From NCBI RefSeq assembly GCF_029227915.1, contig NC_079886.1, forward strand, positions 17,832,501-17,896,500: DNA of 64,000 nucleotides, in the 5' to 3' direction. This DNA comes from Hydractinia symbiolongicarpus. Its lineage: Eukaryota; Cnidaria; Hydrozoa; Anthoathecata; Hydractiniidae. Below the pieces are notes generated by a model. The model saw nothing but the letters and a program-made list of their open reading frames with translations. It was not told where the DNA came from and did not search any database. Positions 16,671-28,000 of the stretch are shown piece by piece (positions within the stretch are counted from its first letter, which is position 1; every line of letters begins with the position of its first letter). The translations under genes were made by a program, and so were the position numbers.

Positions 16671-18229
16671 TCAGGACCACTTTATTTTAGCGATGTTAGA
16701 ATAGAAGCTCATATGCAAAAGAATAAAATTTTCTTTTTGTCCCGCCTTTAAACAGCAGGTGGTTAAAATGGTGTTGCGTGATGAAAAAATTGTCTGCGGA
16801 AAGTTATAGATGATTTTATGACAAAAAAATTTGAATTCTAATAAAAATATAACGAGAGAGACAACATAAGTATATGGTGAAAAGATTCAAACAGACAACT
16901 ATGATTTCAGGTAACATACACCGCAAACTTAAAAAAAAACTTAATAATTTTAAACCCAATAGCAGAAGTCAAAAATTTGAGAAATGACAGTATGAAGGTC
17001 GCACTTAATCATTTAGTAGTGATAATATTCAAATAAAATTTAACCCTTTCGTTGTAGCTAGCTCCAAGATGAAATTTTATGTAATATGCTGTTTTTTCGT
17101 TATATTAAATGTTATTTTAATAATTTAAGAATAATAATAATAATAATAATAATAAAATAGGAAATAAAAAATGGAAAAAACACTTTAAATAAAAAGTTAT
17201 GGCGATGAATTTTTGATAAGCTGTATATTTTTTATAATTTTAATAATTAAAAATATTTTAATTAAAAAAAACGACAAATTGCATGTTATCCTCAGAAAAA
17301 TAATGTTTGGAGTAAGCACGTACTTCAGTCATTTTAATATAGAAAGATGAAATTCCTAAATTTTACGTGCGCAAAAAAAATGAGTCATTCCTACAGGATT
17401 TAGTTTGAGATTATTGCTTTTCAATCTATGATGTATAACTATTTCCATTTTGAAAGATTAAACCTATAATTAATATTGTAAAACATAATTGTTAAAAATG
17501 TAAAATTTACAATATATAAAATGTTTTGTATACACGCTTTTTTTAAAAAAAAACATGTCATAAGCAATACGAGATTTTAAAAAAAGAAGCAACTTAAAAC
17601 GCAACAGCAGCCCGAAGTAAGATAGTAGAAAAAAGAAAAAGGACAAACAGCAGAAATTATAAAATCTGCAATATTTGTCGAGACTTTCCCTGCACTAAAA
17701 GTCATTTAGTTTTATACAACGCTAAACGCGGTTAAAACAAAATGCTTGATTTTGAATGGCGCACCAACTGAGCAAGTGAACACGTAACCAGGAAACCCAG
17801 CATAATTATTCTTACTATCGGGAAATCGGAATAGTTAAGCTGACAAAAATTAAGCCAGGTCGCAAACGAGTTTCTGGCGGTCAGAATACTAACCGTGCTT
17901 TTTGATTGGTTACATCTATTGTTCTTTGCCTACGCGATCAATATCCGGGAATACTTTGAACAAGAATGGTCTTACTCACCCAAACAAACATGGATAATCT
18001 TCTCTAGTATTTGAAAGTGTAAGATGCGAGCACAATATGGCTTAGTTAACTAGGCTTGTGAACACGGGGATTTCACCTTCCTAAGAAAATAGTCAACAAG
18101 TAAAAATTAAGAAAAAGTTCCGCCAAAATTTTGTGTTGTTTGTGAAAAAAACTTAAAACTTTTTTTTGCTGTATCATTCATATGTCAGTCTCTCATTAAT
18201 ACTGATTAATTTGTTTCCAACATGAACTA
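16671..18229. other. Intergenic, no gene seen
   Basis: AT-rich, with an (AAT)n microsatellite at 17130-17156. No coding potential or recognised repeat otherwise. Confidence 0.5.
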
Positions 18230-18271
18230 TCACAATCTTTTGATGAGAAAATTCTCATCAAAAGATTGTGA
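18230..18271. repeat. Perfect 20-bp inverted repeat, 2-bp spacer
   Basis: Positions 18230-18249 (TCACAATCTTTTGATGAGAA) are exactly reverse-complementary to 18252-18271, with AA between. There is no U-tract or gene end next to it, so it is not an obvious terminator. Confidence 0.95.
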
Positions 18272-18514
18272 ACGGCATTTTATCCTAAAGGAAAAATTAC
18301 TTTATGAATTTAAGAAACTTGGTTTGTCTTTAGGATTTTTTAGCCGAAATATGAAAGCACAACAGAATACGACAATTTGACCTCTTGATGCGCATGCTTC
18401 TTTATTGTTAAAAAGCAGGAACAGAATAAAGCAAGATCCAAAAGAAAGAAATTTGAAAAACGGAGTTATTAGATCCTTCAACAAAATATTTTTAAAAATG
18501 CAGTTTTAAGATAA

Positions 18515-18640
18515 TTTTCTTTGTTTTAATTAGTCAGCGCTTTCGTTAATCGTACTTTACTTCGTTCTAATTGGTCAGTGGTTTCTCTGACCGTAATATA
18601 CTTCATTCTAATTGGTCAACGAAAAATCTGATGGTATATG
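18515..18640. repeat. Three degenerate about 41-bp tandem units
   Basis: Three successive units share TTCRTTCTAATTGGTCA near their start, followed by variable sequence ending in GTAMTWTAC. The first unit is the most diverged (TTTTAATTAGTCA). Confidence 0.7.
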
Positions 18641-20016
18641 TAATGACATTTAAAATATTTAAAGTTTTCTATCAGAAAAAACTGAGAGACATTATGAAAT
18701 TTTTGTTTTAGTGCATCGATCGATGCTGCTGAGAAGGTTTTACGTTGCCATTACGCAAGCAACCTTTTGTGTTGTTGCTGAAATCAAAATCTTAAAAACT
18801 ATTTATAGAAAACTAAAAAAATGTTCATATTCTCCCCATATCAGATTTTCTTTTGAAAAAAAACTTTTGACAAGATATGAAAGAATAAAAATGAAAAAGA
18901 AAATGGTATGAAAATATTTTTGACAATAATACATGCATTTCTTATCGTAATTTTAATACTTCGTGGTAATTTTATCATTATTTTCACCTGTCTCTTGTTC
19001 TCCCTTATGGACGTTTTAACGCAAACAACTTAAGCAAACATGGGCGCAGTTGTTTAAAATGAACAATGGAGGAGAGATAAAATAATTTATTTAAAAAGGG
19101 AAAAAAAGAGAGATATACAGGAATGTTTTTACGCCAGATGTGTTATGACACAAAGGAATACTAGCCGAATTATTGTGAATTTTTGAATGAATAAATAAAA
19201 CGAAGGGAGAAAAATCAAACAAGAATATTTTTCCCAATTACGATGATAGATGAGTAATGGTTATCTAAAGTATTTTTTGGACTATCATCGTGAAAATTCT
19301 TCAAAAGTGCAATAACGTTTTAATACATTGAGAGAAATTGTAAATATTTTCAAAATATAGACTTTGGATGTTTGGAATGGAACTTGCTTTAACGTCTTAA
19401 TAGATACATACCAAGTTGACGAACATACGAGAAAGACATATATGTTAACTGTAATATTTCGGTTCAAGTTGGACAGGAAAAAAAGGAAAATTTATGACCT
19501 CCATTTTTATGAAGAATATAACTGAAGTAAGAGTATGAATGTAAAAAAGAAAATTTAAAGAAAAAAAAAAGAAGAAGAATATTTGAAGGTTATTGCCAAA
19601 GCACCAGAATATAAACAACATGAAAAAAATAATTCATTTATGAGAAAAACTAATATTAATAAATTGAAATTTTTGAAAAAGGAGGAACGCGAACAAATAA
19701 AACAAAACAAAAAATGTTATCTAACCATCTGTTCTTATTTCCTTCAAATACGAAAACCGTTCTTCTTTTTTTCAAAAGTTGGGGGTTGTGAATATTTCAT
19801 AGTGTTTTCTTCCAGCAACCAAACTAAAGAGTGCTTTAGTTTGCACGATTCACGCAAAGTTGCAGTCGTAATTTTTCAAAAAAAAACATTTCGTGGCTAA
19901 GTTTCTATGAAAAATTGAGAATTGCTGTGAAAAGCAAAGAAATATACATTTTTTTTACAGAACAAGATAATGTTGCATGAGAAAATTTAAGAAATATATA
20001 GTTCCTCCAACTTTAG
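18641..20016. other. Intergenic, no gene seen
   Basis: A-rich with long purine runs. Short open frames here have no recognisable content. It is the upstream flank of the PPxY gene pair. Confidence 0.5.
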
Positions 20017-20110
20017 CCCTGACGTCAAATATTTTCGCAGCATAATTTAAGGTAAGATCTAATAGCATTGCGTTTATGGCAGCTATGATATTTCAACTTT
20101 GACGTCAGGG
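20017..20110. promoter_or_regulatory. Inverted pair of CRE/ATF palindromes upstream of the PPxY genes
   Basis: CCCTGACGTCAAA at 20017-20029 and its exact complement TTTGACGTCAGGG at 20098-20110 each contain the full CREB/ATF site TGACGTCA (20020-20027 and 20100-20107). They lie 64 and 147 nt before the first PPxY start codon. Between them is a donor-like AAG|GTAAGAT (about 20052). That could end a 5' UTR exon spliced to the acceptor at 20157. Confidence 0.5.
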
Positions 20111-20173
20111 TTTCTGTAGGTGTATTTGATGTCATATAATGCTTCTTTAACTTGTAGCGGTGGTCCATCAATA

Positions 20174-20617
20174 ATGCCACGAAACATGGAAGAGGACCAC
20201 CAAAGGTCATCCGCCCTCCAGGCGACCAATCAAGCTCCGCCACATCCGCCATTGTCATACACCATCGAGATGCCACCTTCTTACACCGCCCAAGATAACA
20301 ACAACACATGGCGTCGGTTAGATTCTAGGGAGCCTCTTTTAAATAATACAGAAAACAACTTGCTTCCTGATGCACCTCCGCCATACAATGAGGTGGATGT
20401 CAACCCAACGGCGCCACCCTATGAGGAAAACGACCTTGTTTATCCGCGTGAACCCATCCGAACAACATCGTATCGCGAGGAGGAAGAAGTAAAAGAAGAT
20501 ATCGATTTTTTTCGATATTCAGCTCCTTGTAAAAAAATAGCAACATGCATAGCAACATGCCTGGCTCTCGTGACTTTTCTCATTCTAATTCTGCTTTTGG
20601 TGTATGGCAAGTTATGA
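20174..20617 (+). CDS. Tail-anchored protein with PPxY and PTAP motifs (member 1)
   Basis: 147 residues in a single coding exon; the family was not recognised. The N-terminal 110 residues are polar, proline-rich and probably disordered. They carry PPSY (34-37), PPPY (68-71) and PTAP (78-81). An acidic patch (102-111) precedes the juxtamembrane signature DFFRYSAPCKKIAT (111-124). One hydrophobic helix (about 124-144) ends two or three residues before the stop, as in a tail-anchored protein with its N-terminus in the cytosol. A good acceptor (TTAACTTGTAG, 20157) lies 16 nt before the chosen ATG. An upstream in-frame ATG at 20120 lies on the intron side and was rejected. PPxY binds NEDD4-family WW domains and PTAP binds the TSG101 UEV domain, so a role in ubiquitin/ESCRT membrane sorting is inferred, not shown. 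Paralogues follow at 20675 and 28001. Confidence 0.8.
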   Translation: MPRNMEEDHQRSSALQATNQAPPHPPLSYTIEMPPSYTAQDNNNTWRRLDSREPLLNNTENNLLPDAPPPYNEVDVNPTAPPYEENDLVYPREPIRTTSYREEEEVKEDIDFFRYSAPCKKIATCIATCLALVTFLILILLLVYGKL

Positions 20618-20674
20618 CAACATTATCATGTGACATCGTGCATGCATTGTCTTGTTTCATTCTAGGTGTGAAAA
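20618..20674 (+). promoter_or_regulatory. 57-nt intercistronic gap with a 3' splice site
   Basis: Only 57 nt separate the stop of member 1 from the ATG of member 2. The gap contains CTTGTTTCATTCTAG, a good pyrimidine-rich acceptor ending at 20665, 9 nt before the ATG. No AATAAA or ATTAAA is present. Member 2 is thus probably either trans-spliced from a shared precursor or an alternative 3' exon of the same transcript. Confidence 0.6.
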
Positions 20675-21265
20675 ATGCCGATCAGAGCTTTCGATGATGG
20701 TTTTCGTAACACGGGTCGACTTTTAGACTTCGATAACAGAGGTCGGTTAGGAGTGGACCGATCACGGCATAACCAGCAATCGTCACGTCACAATCGAATA
20801 AGTCACAACCAAAGACTCCGACGCCATGGTTTAGAACGTGAAGCAGCGTCACTATTGACAGGAAGTTCCAATGACGACAAAAGAAATCGAAGCGATGTGA
20901 ATGGAAATGTTGAAGCGGAAGGTAAACAAACTGTAGAGGGAGAAGATGGCACGTTTCATTTTCATACTAACCCTCTAGCTAGTTTTATGCCTCCACCAGC
21001 ATATGAAAGTAGACCTTCCACGCCTCAAGTGCAACGTCCATCACCAAGTGCTCCTCCTGTTGAACAACACGACACTAAACTATGTATGACGCCTGACGCC
21101 GTGACGCATGACGCCGTGACATATGACGTCGTGACGCACGACGCCGTAACCGCTGATCATTTTCAGAAGATATATGGATGTAAAACAACGACAAGTATTA
21201 TAGTTCTAATTGTTGCTGTTATTTTGTTTGGAGTCTTTCTTGCTTTGTTAATTTTGTTAGCATAA
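20675..21265 (+). CDS. Tail-anchored protein with PPxY and PSAP motifs (member 2)
   Basis: 196 residues in one coding exon, starting at an ATG 9 nt after a strong acceptor. The first 60 residues are rich in Arg, His and Asn and are specific to this member. PPAY lies at 107-110 and PSAP at 124-127, the same order as in members 1 and 3. Residues 140-159 are four pentapeptides (PDAVT, HDAVT, YDVVT, HDAVT) encoded by a 15-bp tandem repeat. The juxtamembrane stretch DHFQKIYGCKTTTS (161-174) aligns without gaps with the signature of the other two. A hydrophobic helix (about 174-195) reaches the very C-terminus. I infer the same topology and NEDD4/TSG101 binding potential. It is the most diverged of the three. 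The function is unknown. Confidence 0.75.
   Translation: MPIRAFDDGFRNTGRLLDFDNRGRLGVDRSRHNQQSSRHNRISHNQRLRRHGLEREAASLLTGSSNDDKRNRSDVNGNVEAEGKQTVEGEDGTFHFHTNPLASFMPPPAYESRPSTPQVQRPSPSAPPVEQHDTKLCMTPDAVTHDAVTYDVVTHDAVTADHFQKIYGCKTTTSIIVLIVAVILFGVFLALLILLA
21091..21150 (+). repeat. 15-bp tandem repeat coding for DAVTH-like pentapeptides
   Basis: Four units of 15 bp at 21091, 21106, 21121 and 21136, with consensus GCATGACGCCGTGAC, in frame within member 2. The unit keeps the reading frame and contributes PDAVT HDAVT YDVVT HDAVT. Confidence 0.9.
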
Positions 21266-22427
21266 TCAACCTCATCTTCAGGATTTTTTATATCTCTAAC
21301 GGCAATAGCGTTCTGTGACATCCACCGTTAATATCTTAACAATCAAAAAGTCCTAGGATCGAAGCGGCTTCAGTGAGTGCCACTCGTGTACCAAGATGAT
21401 GAATAAGGCAATTCTGAACGGCTTCTATTTTCTCTATTTCAGTTTATTTTATCCGTCAATGGGCGCTACCTTTTTAAATTTCGTTTGTGAACGTTCGAAC
21501 GTTTGTGCTGGACACAGTTTTTTTTCGTATTTTACGTCAAATTGAATCAATCAGTTTTTATTGCATAAAATTATCTGAATATTGTAACCAGATTTATTTA
21601 ATTCGATTCTTAAGAATTATTATTATAAAATTTACTTTATGCTAATTAATTATTTTAATTTTATGGTCTATAGAATTTGGACTAATATTAATGACCAGCA
21701 TTGAGGCATTTTTGACCCACATCCAGTAACAACCAATAGATTTTTGAATTTTATTAATTCGGAGAATTGTGAAAAGTATTATCAACACTTTTTTGCGGAT
21801 TAAGAGTACTGGTGATATTGGTGACACAAAAACGAGGCTAGCTCACACTTCTTTTATTGTCCTCCATTGTAGAGGAATGATAAGTTATCATTTTAATAAT
21901 GTCCTTATTTCTAGTTACGTTTTAACTGTTGAAAGGAGAGTGTAATATATTGTTTTAAATATTTATAAGAGTAATTTGTACATAGAATTTTTACTAGTAA
22001 ACAAAATTCAGTTCTGTTTTTCCTTATACATATTTTATGTGCATGTAAAAAAGAAATGTATTTTGTGTTGTGTTTTTCTTTCATTTTCATGTCTTCATCG
22101 ACCACTCCCTTTTGTTGAAAGTGGTTGACTTTTTTTGATGACCGGCCCGTAATAGTTTGATTTACAAAGAAATCAGTAAGACAATAGGAAACGGTTATGG
22201 TTGCTAAGTTACAGTAGAATCGTGATCTCACGTGTTTAATGAACATGTTTTTAATTAAAAAAATTAAAAAATACAAAAATAATTGGAAAAAAAAGAGCGA
22301 AATATTTGCCAGTTGTTTTAAGGACAGACCAATGTGGTTAACATACAAGAAAAATTATTTTTTCATAACATAAACTGTAACATTGGCAAATTTCGTCCTT
22401 ATAATTATTTTGATTTTTTTTTCGTGT
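21266..22427. other. Intergenic, no gene seen
   Basis: AT-rich 3' flank of the PPxY pair. No canonical AATAAA was noticed close to the stop. The minus-strand open frame at 21911-22348 is lysine/asparagine/isoleucine-rich, has no recognisable domain, and is probably fortuitous. Confidence 0.45.
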
Positions 22428-23075
22428 ACAATTCCCGTACCTTCTTCTCATATTCGCTTTTTATATTCATCTTGTATTTAATTTTCATATATTTCATTCT
22501 TGTATTTCATTCTCGTATTTCATTATCATATTTATTCTTATATTATATTCTCGTATTTTATTCTCATATTTCATTCTCGTATTTTATTCTCCTATTTTAT
22601 TTTCGTATTTCATTCTCGTATTTCATTTTCATATTTATTTTCGTATTTCATTCTCGCATTTCATTCTCGTATTCGTTCTTGTATTTTATTCACGAATTTC
22701 ATTATAATAAATATTATATTCTCGTATTTCATTCTCGCATATAATTTTCATATTTTATTCTCGTATTCCATTCTCGTTTTTTATTCTCATATTTTTTCTC
22801 GTAATTTATTCTCGTGTATAATTTTCATACTTTATTCTCGGTTTTTATTCTCACATTTATTCTCGGACTTCATTCTCGTATTTTATTCTCGTATTTCATT
22901 TTCGTATTTCATTCCCGCATATAATTTTCATATTTTATTCTCGTACATTAATCTCGAATTTTATTCTCGTATTCCATTCTCGTATTATATTCTCACATTT
23001 ATTCTCGTATATTAATCTCGAATTTTATTCAAGTATTTCATTCTCGTATTTATTCTCACATTTATTCTCGTATGT
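22428..23075. repeat. Degenerate minisatellite of TATTTCATTCTCG-like units
   Basis: About 650 bp built almost entirely from 13-17-bp variants of TATTT(T/C)ATTCTCG, changing by single substitutions and small indels. The composition keeps several frames open, giving apparent proteins of repeated 'ILVFHSRISFSYF' type. These are artefacts of the repeat rather than genes. Confidence 0.9.
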
Positions 23076-24089
23076 TAATAGCACTAACATGCTTAGTTTT
23101 GAATTTAATTCTATATATTCTTAGATGTAAAACTTGTATAGCATGCAACCTCTTTCCCAGTTCTTTTCTATTCCTCAAAAGAGACACTATAAAAACATGG
23201 CATTTGTTAGTATTTAGCTATTGTTCTTTTACGAGTATTTCACATTATTAGTCCATACGAAAAACTGATGCAGTAAAGGCGGGCAGAAAATCAAAAACAA
23301 ACAGGTTTGTTATGAAACATCCACATAACCGTTTATGAGCTCTTTAAAATCGTTAAAGCATTAGTTTGCCTTCTGTGCAGGGCCGTACGTCCGAGAGCCA
23401 TGGGAACAACGGTTGGAAGCCTATGTTGTTATGTGATGTACTTATTCTGCGACAAAATTAACTGAACGGATGTTTTTAAAACATCCATAACATTTCTATG
23501 GCTTCTTTAACGTTACATCGATTCTTAATTTACTAGAAATATAAAAAAAATTAGGAATAAACTTTTCCGAGCATGTTTTTTTAGCAAAGTTTTTTTACTA
23601 TAATAGCGTGCTAGACGAGCCTTCATATAAGTACACTTAATGGCGATTTTTCCGCTGTTATGTATGTTTTAAGTTTTATTTTGTAGATTTCACGTTTGAC
23701 TTGGTATGTACTTATCATATTTTCATAATTCTCGGCACGACATGCCTCTTCGTAAATAGATTTCATATGTTGTATCATATTATTTGAGAAAAAAAAGGCT
23801 AACCCTTTACCATAGGATAATGGCGACCAGGTTGTATGTTCCTGGATAATAAGTTAATACAATCCAATGGAGGTACTTTGAAATATTATTTTAAATAACC
23901 TCTAATGTGTTGCAAGACGAATTGAGGAGTATTTTCAGAAAAATTGATTTGGTACTCTATGATATGAAGTACATGAAGTGAGGCTAGCCATGTAAAATAT
24001 GCACATCTATCTATCTAAGCGACACGAGTTAAAACGTGTACTGGCGTCATATGGAATTAAATACTAAAAAAAAAATATCAGAAACTTTG
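23076..24089. other. Intergenic, no gene seen
   Basis: No coding content recognised. Repeat-like pieces are present but unassigned. Confidence 0.45.
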
Positions 24090-24465
24090 ACCGAAAAATT
24101 TCGTATTCGCAAAAAGAATGGGGAAAAAGTGACTAATATTTTGCACCAACTAATATTTTGTACCGACTATTATTTTGTACAGGCATTTTTATCACCGACC
24201 GACTATTTTTACCGACTTTAACTTTTCAAAGATTAGGCTTTTTTTTCGCAGATTTTCGATTTACGTTTTTTTGTACAATACAAAAAAAACATAAATTAAG
24301 TTTGATATTTTAAGCTTATAATTTTAGTTAAAATTGTGACATTTGGATATATTGGATATATTTCAAATTTTTTAAAAATTTAACAAAAATTCGTCGGCAA
24401 AAAGTGACTATGTTGGTAAAATTTTATACAAGTGTCTAAATATTTTTGCCCCTTAAAATTGTTAA
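24090..24465. repeat. Repeat with ACCGACTATTTTT motifs, MITE-like
   Basis: Several degenerate copies of (T)ACCGACTATT(A/T)TTT and related AAAAAGTGACTA motifs cluster at both ends of a 375-bp segment. GGGGAAAAAGTGACTA lies at the left and its approximate complement near the right. The layout resembles the MITE at 15113-15657, but the sequence family differs and the termini are not clear. Confidence 0.45.
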
Positions 24466-27400
24466 TCGAGTTTTTTATCCGATTTTTTTTAAGGATAGGG
24501 TACCTAGATTGCTTTATATCGAACTTTTGCATTCTAACATAAAAAAAACAAACCATGTAACTATATACTTAAACTGTCAAATCCCTCACGTATTTAAACA
24601 AAATATGTGTGAGCGATCTGATGCATCGATCAATTCACGTAATTATCCATCTCCTATTGTTTTTAAATGTGCTTCAATGGTTCGGAATATCATGTACATT
24701 TAAGTTAAAGAAGTTGAAAATATCACAAATCGCATGTGAAAAAAAAATTCAAGTGAAGCGGCTTTTCAGATCAAATCTAACATTTGGGATAAAAGTAGAG
24801 AAGTTATGGATGAGGTATTATATATCCTGCTTGCATTTTCTATTATACGTCTTTTAGTTTGTATTTTTTCTATAATAAGAATTGTATTCTTTGAAGAAAT
24901 TGCAAATTGGGACACTGCTATAGTTCCCTATATCTTAAAAAAACTTTTGAAATGTGTTCTTGATTGGGCAAAAACCTTCATCTTGATTCTATTTAAGCAG
25001 GCTTGTTAGGGCTTGGTTAGGAGGGGTACTAAAGATCCAGGAGAGAGAGGGTAAAGATTTGCTAACCCCTACTCCCAGTATTACCACAAAACTTGAAGCA
25101 AATGTTGTTAACACATTGGAGAATTTAGGATTACCAAAAATTTTGGATGACGTCGTTTATCGCAAGATGACGTCATCATATATTTCCTAAGACTAATTTA
25201 GAATAGAGAAATGTCTCGCACGGTTTAGATGTGGAAAATTACATTTAAAAAAAATCTGACTTTTTCTGTGTTCAACCGATGAGTCACCATATCAACATAG
25301 TTGGCATCAGATAATAAGTTTCTTGACTGTCCTGTAGCTTATTAAAAATGGTTAGAATAACTAATTTTTAATCCATTAGGGTATGCACTCCCAACCCTGA
25401 CCTGAACAAGATTAGTAAAGTTAGTGAAATTCCAAAAATGAATATTGAAACTGGCACACTACACCAAAAATCTTCCAAAACAAAATTTTCTAAGGGCGTA
25501 AAAAATTTGTCTATCGTGTTTTTATTCGCGGTACAATATATGTACCAAATGAAAACAGTCCATGATGTTCTACTTTTATATATCTATGGTTTTAGTTAAA
25601 GAAAAAGAAAAAAAATATTCCAGCTATCTTCGTCGACATCTTTTTTCAGTATTCAACAATAAAAGCAAAGACTAGTTTGGATACTTTCCATAACTCAACA
25701 AAATTTGACGTCATATACTTGTCTGATTTAAACACAATGGATGAAACAACTCACAGTACAATCACAGTAACCCATACCTTAACTACAACAATAAAGTATT
25801 TATGCTGCGTTGCGTTACCATAGATACTCAAGTAAAACAAATCATTAAACTGTCTGTAATTAGAACGAGCACGGATAATTATATGCTAGTCTGTCGAGAC
25901 GTGTAAAATATAACAACGATTGACACTGTAATTATGTCAAATTTGATTGCCCAGTTTGGTGCACAAATATGCGTTGATAAAAACTATCAACCTTCTCCTT
26001 TCTTCTTGCTTCTGCGTATCAGAACCAAACAAGTTGGGTTTTAGGCTGCTGTTAATTTATCGTAATTTTATTGATTCAAAGCTCTGATTTGTCCCAAATT
26101 TATCAAGTAACAAGAAAGTTAATGATAAGTCTGTCTTTTTAACAAAATATGTATTTCAAAGGAAAATATATATACCCTTATCTGCACCCTCGTCTCCAGG
26201 TTTTTTTGTCTTTTTAATATATCTTTCATATTAAATAGTCAAAAACGCTGGGGACGAGAGTGCCTTATCTGTAGAAAGATTTAAAATAAATTGTTCATTT
26301 CTCTTAAAGCACGCAAAAAAATGTTTGATTTTTTCCCAAATAAGGAATTTACGACGAAACACTTTTTGCTTTTAAATGTATTGTTAGAAGCATGGCTTAG
26401 TTTAGTTTTTTGTTTTAGCAAAACACAAGCCTTTTTTTTCTCATAAAATTGAATGCCCGTATATTTGGCATGAACAGTTTCCCCTTCTCCAAAATAAATA
26501 ACATTTCTATTTAGAAATTATATAATTATTTCTAAATCGATATATTAACGGCAAGAAACATTTGGATACAAAAGCCTTAAATGTTTTCAGTGAAATCCTG
26601 ACATTACTAGGAAATGTTTTTTATTCCTTCTTTGTCTTTAAAAATCATAAATCACATCGCTGATAGTCAGTTTCTAAGTCAAACCAAAAAAAGTTCAAAG
26701 TAATTTATCGAAAGAAAAAAATGTTGGACAAAAGTGACGAACATTTTTGACAATGACGAAAGGTTTCTCCATGATGATTTTGTGCGACTATATATGTTTT
26801 AGCGGGGGAGTGGGAAGAAGAACAAGAAGGAAAGGGAGGTGGAAGAGGTGAAAGTTATATTAAAAACCAACAAGAACATTTTAATAATAGCGCACAGAAA
26901 CCGAAAAAACGTAGCAAAACCTTAGATATAACACAATTCTATTTATTCTTCTGTTAAACTATATAGCACTTAACTAAGAGAAGCATACGTAATATCGTAT
27001 GTAATAGCATATGCGGCATGACATATATAATATCGTACACTCACTTTAGGGTGATTGAGAAAATTTAATTCAATGAAGGCGTCATATTTTTAGGTAGTTT
27101 TTTGAGTCACTTCGGTGCACAGTGAAACCACTTCTTGACGAAGTGAAATTTCAAACCGGTGCAAGATTTCTATTTAAACGCTTCACGCCAGAGGGAAATG
27201 CAGTTTTTGAACAGTGCACGTGCCTGAAAGTGACAGAAACAAAAGATTCTGTCCTTTACACGTCACCCCCAAAATTACATTCAACCTGAATTAAAAATAT
27301 AATTTAAACAGTCACACTTTTCACAGCGATGTGGATTTTTAATTAATTAAACTTCCGTTTAACAGGACGGTCATTGATAGCAGTTTTTTGTATACATGTA

Positions 27401-27990
27401 CATATAAACTGACCATCTTATCCTGTATAAATATTCAGAAAACAAAAAATATTGTGGCGATATATGAATTTTTGTGTGACGCTATGTTGTAATTTTGCAT
27501 TGAAAACAAAGGACATGGGCGCGGTGGTAGTGAAAAAGAAAATATAAACAACAGAGATCAAGGAAATCCAGGGAGCAAATAAATTTATGTTATGTTTAAA
27601 TTCTTGCAACTTATTCTTGAAAGGAGAATACTTAAGAAAACCAATTTCAGCGCCTTTAATATTTTTTATGGCTGAAAAATCTATCAAAGAAAATAGCCAA
27701 TGTTTTCCTATGTGGTAAATTTCGGAGGCGGGGATATGATTGGGAAAATAGAAAACTTGGATACTTTGAGAAAAATCTGTTTTGATGGTTAATTAGTAAT
27801 AGACTAAAAAACACATCCCTTTCAGAGTCATTAAACAAAAACAAATGTTCTCTTTTGTATATATTCGATTAGATGCGCGGTCATTTTAATTGTTTTTCTA
27901 AGAACTGCCGTTTAATCAAGACGGGGCGCCAAATCAAGCATGTACTGTAGCAGTCCAACACCTTTTTATATTAATTTTGTATATTATTCA
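24466..27990. other. Intergenic, no gene seen
   Basis: No gene recognised in 3.5 kb. It contains another segment of the CGTCTCCAGG / GGGGACGAGAGTGCC repeat type (about 26205-26275), a purine-rich run (26806-26855), two TGACGTCA-like sites (about 25147-25175) and a small hairpin (CACTTCG..CGAAGTG, about 27110-27148). Confidence 0.45.
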
Positions 27991-28000
27991 GGAATCAGCG

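Noticed and set aside
20120-20173. Upstream start giving a 165-residue member 1
   Set aside because: It precedes a good splice acceptor (20157), so these codons are probably intronic; members 2 and 3 show the same arrangement.
22334-23015. Long plus-strand open frames of 136 and 171 codons
   Set aside because: They are produced by the TATTTCATTCTCG minisatellite; the 'protein' is a repeated hydrophobic pattern with no domain.
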